Shown piece by piece: positions 6,530 to 9,225 of a stretch of DNA of 9,225 nt. Each line of letters starts with the position of its first letter. Within the stretch, counting starts at the first letter, position 1. The translations under genes and the position numbers were made by a program. Location: NCBI GenBank assembly GCA_003527885.1, contig DPWB01000392.1:19737-28961 (forward strand), given 5' to 3'. The stretch comes from Candidatus Competibacteraceae bacterium. GTDB lineage: Bacteria > Pseudomonadota > Gammaproteobacteria > Competibacterales > Competibacteraceae. A model generated the notes under the pieces. It had not been told where the DNA came from, searched no databases, and was given only the letters and a program-made list of their open reading frames with translations.

Positions 6530-7582
6530 GCGGGGTTGGTCAGCCGCTGCTGATGCGACGCGCCAAGCCAGCGTTTCCTCGGCCCGCAGTGGGACCAATT
6601 CATCCGCGCCGAAGGGCAACCGTTCGGGTACCAATGTCGCCTGACGGCGCAGGGTGATCGTGCCAGTATTGCGCGGCAGGCCGTAAAAATCGGGGCCGTG
6701 AAAGCTGGCAAAGGCTTCCAAGCGCTCCAGCGCGCCGACCGCATCGAACGCCTCGGCGTAAAGCTCCAGCGCGGCGTGAGCGGTGAAACATCCCGCGCAA
6801 CCGCAGGCCGCTTCCTTGCCCTGTTGGGGATGCGGCGCGCTGTCAGTGCCGAGGAAGTATTTGGAGTTGCCGCCGGTCGCGGCTTGGATCAGGGCTTGCC
6901 GGTGGCGTTCGCGCTTGAGAACCGGCAGGCAGTAATAATGTGGCCGGATGCCGCCCTGGAAGATGGCGTTGCGGTTATACAGCAGATGATGGGCGGTGAT
7001 GGTGGCGGCGACCGTGGCCGGCGCTTGCCGCACGTAGTCCGCCGCGTCTTGCGTGGTGATGTGTTCCAGCACGATTTTCAGGGCGGGAAAATCGTTGACG
7101 ATAGGGATCAATATCCGTTCGATGAATACCGCTTCACGGTCAAAAATATCGACTGCCGGGTCAGTCACTTCGCCATGCACCAGCAACAGCAATCCCCGCG
7201 CTTGCATCGCCTCCAGCACCGGGTGGATTTTCCGCACATCGGTCACGCCAGAATCGGAATGAGTGGTCGCGCCAGCGGGATACAGCTTGCAGGCGACGAC
7301 CTGACCGGATGCCTTGGCGCGGTCGATTTCAGCAGGTGGTGTGTTGTCGGTCAGATACAGCGTCATCAACGGCTGAAAATCCGACCCGGCCGGAACGGCG
7401 TCCAGAATCCGCGTTCGATAGGCCAGCGCCTGCTCGGTGGTGGTCACCGGCGGGCGCAGGTTGGGCATGATGATGGCGCGGGCGAACTGGTGGGCCGTGT
7501 GTGGCACAACCGCGCGCATGGCGTCGCCATCGCGGACATGGAGATGCCAGTCGTCGGGTCGGGTGAGGGTCAGGGTTTTCAT
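6491..7582 (-). CDS. pyrC: Dihydroorotase, class II (PyrC)
   Basis: PyrC catalyses the reversible cyclisation of N-carbamoyl-L-aspartate to dihydroorotate, the third step of pyrimidine synthesis, in the cytosol. All binuclear zinc ligands are visible: H13 and H15 in [10 protein letters not shown], the carboxylated lysine K99 in [11 protein letters not shown]136 in LLVHGEVT, H174 in LEHITT, and catalytic D247 in GTDSAPH. Spacing equals that of E. coli PyrC shifted by three residues. NLRPP (41-45) and the flexible substrate loop region are also present. The protein is 363 residues against about 348 in E. coli; the surplus is a polar C-terminal tail (about 344-363) that overlaps the MBL gene end. 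ATG at 7582 begins the conserved N-terminus; no strong Shine-Dalgarno is seen. The gene lies 95 bases downstream of the pglZ-like gene on the same strand. It is unlikely to share that gene's function. Confidence 0.97.
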   Translation of the reverse strand: MKTLTLTRPDDWHLHVRDGDAMRAVVPHTAHQFARAIIMPNLRPPVTTTEQALAYRTRILDAVPAGSDFQPLMTLYLTDNTPPAEIDRAKASGQVVACKLYPAGATTHSDSGVTDVRKIHPVLEAMQARGLLLLVHGEVTDPAVDIFDREAVFIERILIPIVNDFPALKIVLEHITTQDAADYVRQAPATVAATITAHHLLYNRNAIFQGGIRPHYYCLPVLKRERHRQALIQAATGGNSKYFLGTDSAPHPQQGKEAACGCAGCFTAHAALELYAEAFDAVGALERLEAFASFHGPDFYGLPRNTGTITLRRQATLVPERLPFGADELVPLRAEETLAWRVASAAADQPRSSQFQHVSITQE

Positions 7583-7677
7583 TATTTGAAAATCAATGGG
7601 TTATTGAGTTTCTCGGCGGTGTAGCCCATATCGGCATACGGTCATTAGAGTAGCCCAATGATTGCAAATCGACACCG
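7583..7677. other. Intergenic gap between pglZ-like gene and pyrC
   Basis: The gap contains a direct repeat GTAGCCCA (7621-7628 and 7650-7657), lying inside an inverted repeat GCGGTGT (7616-7622) / ACACCGC (7672-7678). No T-run follows, so this is not a convincing terminator. I see no clear pyrC promoter. Confidence 0.3.
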
Positions 7678-9132
7678 CTAAAGTCGCCACCAAATCGGTG
7701 GTGCTTCGTCACTGCCATACCAGCCGTCATCCATCCTGGGGCCATGCCGATAGCTGGCGACAGGCGCCAGCGCTTCCTGCGGGGAACAGCCGCCGTGATA
7801 GCCGTTGCGCTTGCTGGCATAGCGCAGCCGCTCGCTCCAGGCCAGCATCACTTCATCCAGACCACAGGCCGCTTTCACGCGGGCGCCACCAAGCTTGATC
7901 TCACCGGGATAGCACTCCAGGCTCGGTTCGCGCCAGCGGGCGCTGGGGCTGGAGGCGCGTAACTCGGTGTCCTGATCCAGAAGATGGCCGTGGTCGCTGC
8001 TCAAAATCACCGTGCGTTCGGACGAGCGCGCCTCCGCCAATAAGGCATCCAGGCCCTTGAACTGGGCAATAGTCCAGCGTAACCGGAGCTGATCGGCTTT
8101 CATCAGGTGATCGTCCACCGCATTGATGACCACCGCGACGACCCGTTGCCGGGTGTCGTTTAGCGCCGCCCGCAGATCATCGGCCAGCGCGACGCCCGAA
8201 CGATCCAGCAAATCCTTTTTGTGAAACAGCAGCGGCGGTTTGCCAGCCACCGACGGCGCAACCAGCGCCGGAAAGCGTTTGAATTCGGCGTGTTCGGTGG
8301 CAGCGGAACCTGTGCACGGTCGCCCGCAGAACAGGGAAGTGCGTGAAGCCTCAGTGGTGGACGGCAGCATGGCCAGCAGCGTTGCGCCGGTTCCTGGCGT
8401 CCGCTGGCATGGCGACCAACCGTGTTGCTTCAGGCTCTGATGCAGTTCCAGAAACACGGCAATGCTCATACCGTCCACCACGATCAGCAGGATTCGACCG
8501 GCTGCGGCCATGGGAACGACAGCGCGGGTCAGCGCCGCTTCGATGGGGATCAGGGCCGCACCATCCGGGATGCCCGTCGCCAGCGCTTCGGCAAAACTGC
8601 GGTCGAACGCCTCGCGCCGCTGATGCACGCAGTCCCGAAGCCGGGCATAGGCCCCGGCCAGTTCCGCCGAATCATCCCCCTCCAGCAGCACGTTCCGCGC
8701 CCAGTCCACCCAGGCGAGGTCGTGGCGATACCGGGTGGCGAGCGCCGTCAACGAGGGCGTTGCCAGGTCGGTGGTCGGCTGCGCCAGCCAGCCGACCAGC
8801 CGCACCGCCATCTGGCAGCGCAGCACAACCCGCTCATCCAGCGTCGGCCCCTGATGGGCCAGCAAGCCATCGAGCCAACGCCGGGCGGCAGACCCGTCCG
8901 ACTCGTTGAGCGCCCCGGCGAAACTGCGGATTTTCTCAGCCAGCGCCGCTTGGCCGTACCGGGCGCGTACCGCCAACGGTTCCGCCTTCAAGCGGGCTAC
9001 GAGCGCTTCATAGCGGCTAATCGGCGGCTGACGGTCGTTGCCGGCGGCCCGCTCGAACCCGTCGCGCGCCGCACTGGCCCAGTGTTGCAATGTGCGGGCG
9101 GACAGCGAAAGCCCCCCGAATAAAATTTCCAG
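7678..9132 (-). CDS. pglZ: PglZ-domain protein, BREX type 2-like, C-terminal part (5' end lost)
   Basis: The 484 genomic residues are the C-terminal portion of a PglZ protein, a member of the alkaline phosphatase superfamily essential in BREX/Pgl phage-defence systems; its exact reaction is not settled. Numbering from the first genomic codon: a helical N-terminal stretch about 1-205; metal-binding VDGM (219-222); PSTTEASRTSLFCG (257-270), holding the Thr/Ser expected as nucleophile; LFHKKDL (302-308); NAVDDHL (337-343); SSDHGHLL (378-385) with the metal-ligand Asp and His; YHGG (445-448); and a C-terminal APPIWW. This motif set and order fit type 2 BREX PglZ rather than type 1. Known type 2 PglZ proteins are about 900-970 residues, so roughly half is missing. 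The frame stays open to a GTG at 9160-9162, but those first ten codons (MGSEMCIRDR) are adapter and must be discarded. Downstream lies pyrC, not brxD or brxHI, so the rest of the system, if present, lies upstream beyond the contig edge. Confidence 0.85.
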   Translation of the reverse strand: MEILFGGLSLSARTLQHWASAARDGFERAAGNDRQPPISRYEALVARLKAEPLAVRARYGQAALAEKIRSFAGALNESDGSAARRWLDGLLAHQGPTLDERVVLRCQMAVRLVGWLAQPTTDLATPSLTALATRYRHDLAWVDWARNVLLEGDDSAELAGAYARLRDCVHQRREAFDRSFAEALATGIPDGAALIPIEAALTRAVVPMAAAGRILLIVVDGMSIAVFLELHQSLKQHGWSPCQRTPGTGATLLAMLPSTTEASRTSLFCGRPCTGSAATEHAEFKRFPALVAPSVAGKPPLLFHKKDLLDRSGVALADDLRAALNDTRQRVVAVVINAVDDHLMKADQLRLRWTIAQFKGLDALLAEARSSERTVILSSDHGHLLDQDTELRASSPSARWREPSLECYPGEIKLGGARVKAACGLDEVMLAWSERLRYASKRNGYHGGCSPQEALAPVASYRHGPRMDDGWYGSDEAPPIWWRL

Positions 9133-9133
9133 T

Positions 9134-9225
9134 CTGTCTCTTATACACATCTCCGAGCCCACGAGACCGTACTAGATCTCGTATGCCGTCTTCTGCTTGA
9201 AAAAAAAATCTTAGAAGACCTCACA
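9134..9225 (+). other. Illumina Nextera adapter read-through (assembly artefact)
   Basis: 9134-9152 is the Tn5 mosaic end CTGTCTCTTATACACATCT. 9153-9167 is the Nextera read-2 side CCGAGCCCACGAGAC. 9168-9175 is an 8-base i7 index, CGTACTAG. 9176-9199 is the P7 flow-cell sequence starting ATCTCGTATGCCGTC. Then come nine As (9200-9208) and 17 bases of apparent read-past noise (9209-9225). The order is exactly that of a short-insert read running through its adapter. No biology should be read from 9134 onward. Confidence 0.99.

Noticed and set aside
6698..7624. Long plus-strand open frame (308 codons) opposite pyrC
   Set aside because: It is antisense to a gene with all dihydroorotase active-site residues, and its translation has no recognisable domain; GC-rich DNA often leaves such frames open.
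7616..7678. Inverted repeat as a terminator or attachment site between pglZ and pyrC
   Set aside because: The arms are only seven bases and 49 bases apart, with no T-run; too weak to call.
8343..9123. Plus-strand open frames opposite pglZ
   Set aside because: They are Arg/Pro/Ala-rich with no domains, and antisense to the clear PglZ motifs.
1..9133. tRNA, rRNA, CRISPR array or insertion sequence
   Set aside because: No cloverleaf, regularly spaced repeat, transposase or terminal inverted repeat pair was seen.

Overview
This 9.2 kb piece looks like a whole short assembly contig (draft genome or metagenome bin) from a GC-rich bacterium. A gammaproteobacterial origin is the best guess: the dihydroorotase is the class II PyrC type and the transporter is a YnjBCD-type system. 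That placement is inference. The right end is not biological. From base 9134 onward it is Illumina/Nextera adapter, so the genomic sequence stops at 9133.

Layout, left to right. (1) 1-926, minus: the sensor half of a membrane histidine kinase, cut by the contig edge exactly at its phospho-acceptor histidine. (2) 927-1079: a divergent intergenic region with a candidate promoter whose spacer holds a perfect short palindrome. (3) 1080-1601, plus: a MraZ-family regulator without any division/cell-wall (dcw) genes beside it, with a sequence style that recalls Bacteroidota MraZ. (4) 1510-5191, minus: a three-gene ABC importer operon in the order binding protein, fused double permease, ATPase (ynjB-ynjC-ynjD type). 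Its last gene overlaps the mraZ tail by 92 bp. (5) 5192-5596: a 405 bp non-coding stretch with a candidate ynjB promoter, a leader rich in potential hairpins, and a two-codon ORF with a perfect Shine-Dalgarno. (6) 5597-6529, plus: a metallo-beta-lactamase-fold hydrolase of the COG1237 type. (7) 6491-7582, minus: pyrC, dihydroorotase, overlapping the MBL gene tail to tail by 39 bp. (8) 7678-9132, minus: the C-terminal 484 residues of a PglZ alkaline-phosphatase-superfamily protein, most like the PglZ of type 2 BREX (Pgl) phage-defence systems, running into the adapter-marked end.

How it fits together: ynjBCD is a self-contained transport operon and pyrC is a housekeeping pyrimidine gene. The PglZ gene is the only part of a defence island that was assembled; its partners (PglW, PglX, PglY, BrxD, BrxHI in known type 2 systems) would lie beyond the lost right edge. 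The window therefore seems to capture the border between core genome (pyrC) and a BREX-like island. The main cautions are that the pglZ 5' end is an artefact and that the kinase is incomplete.
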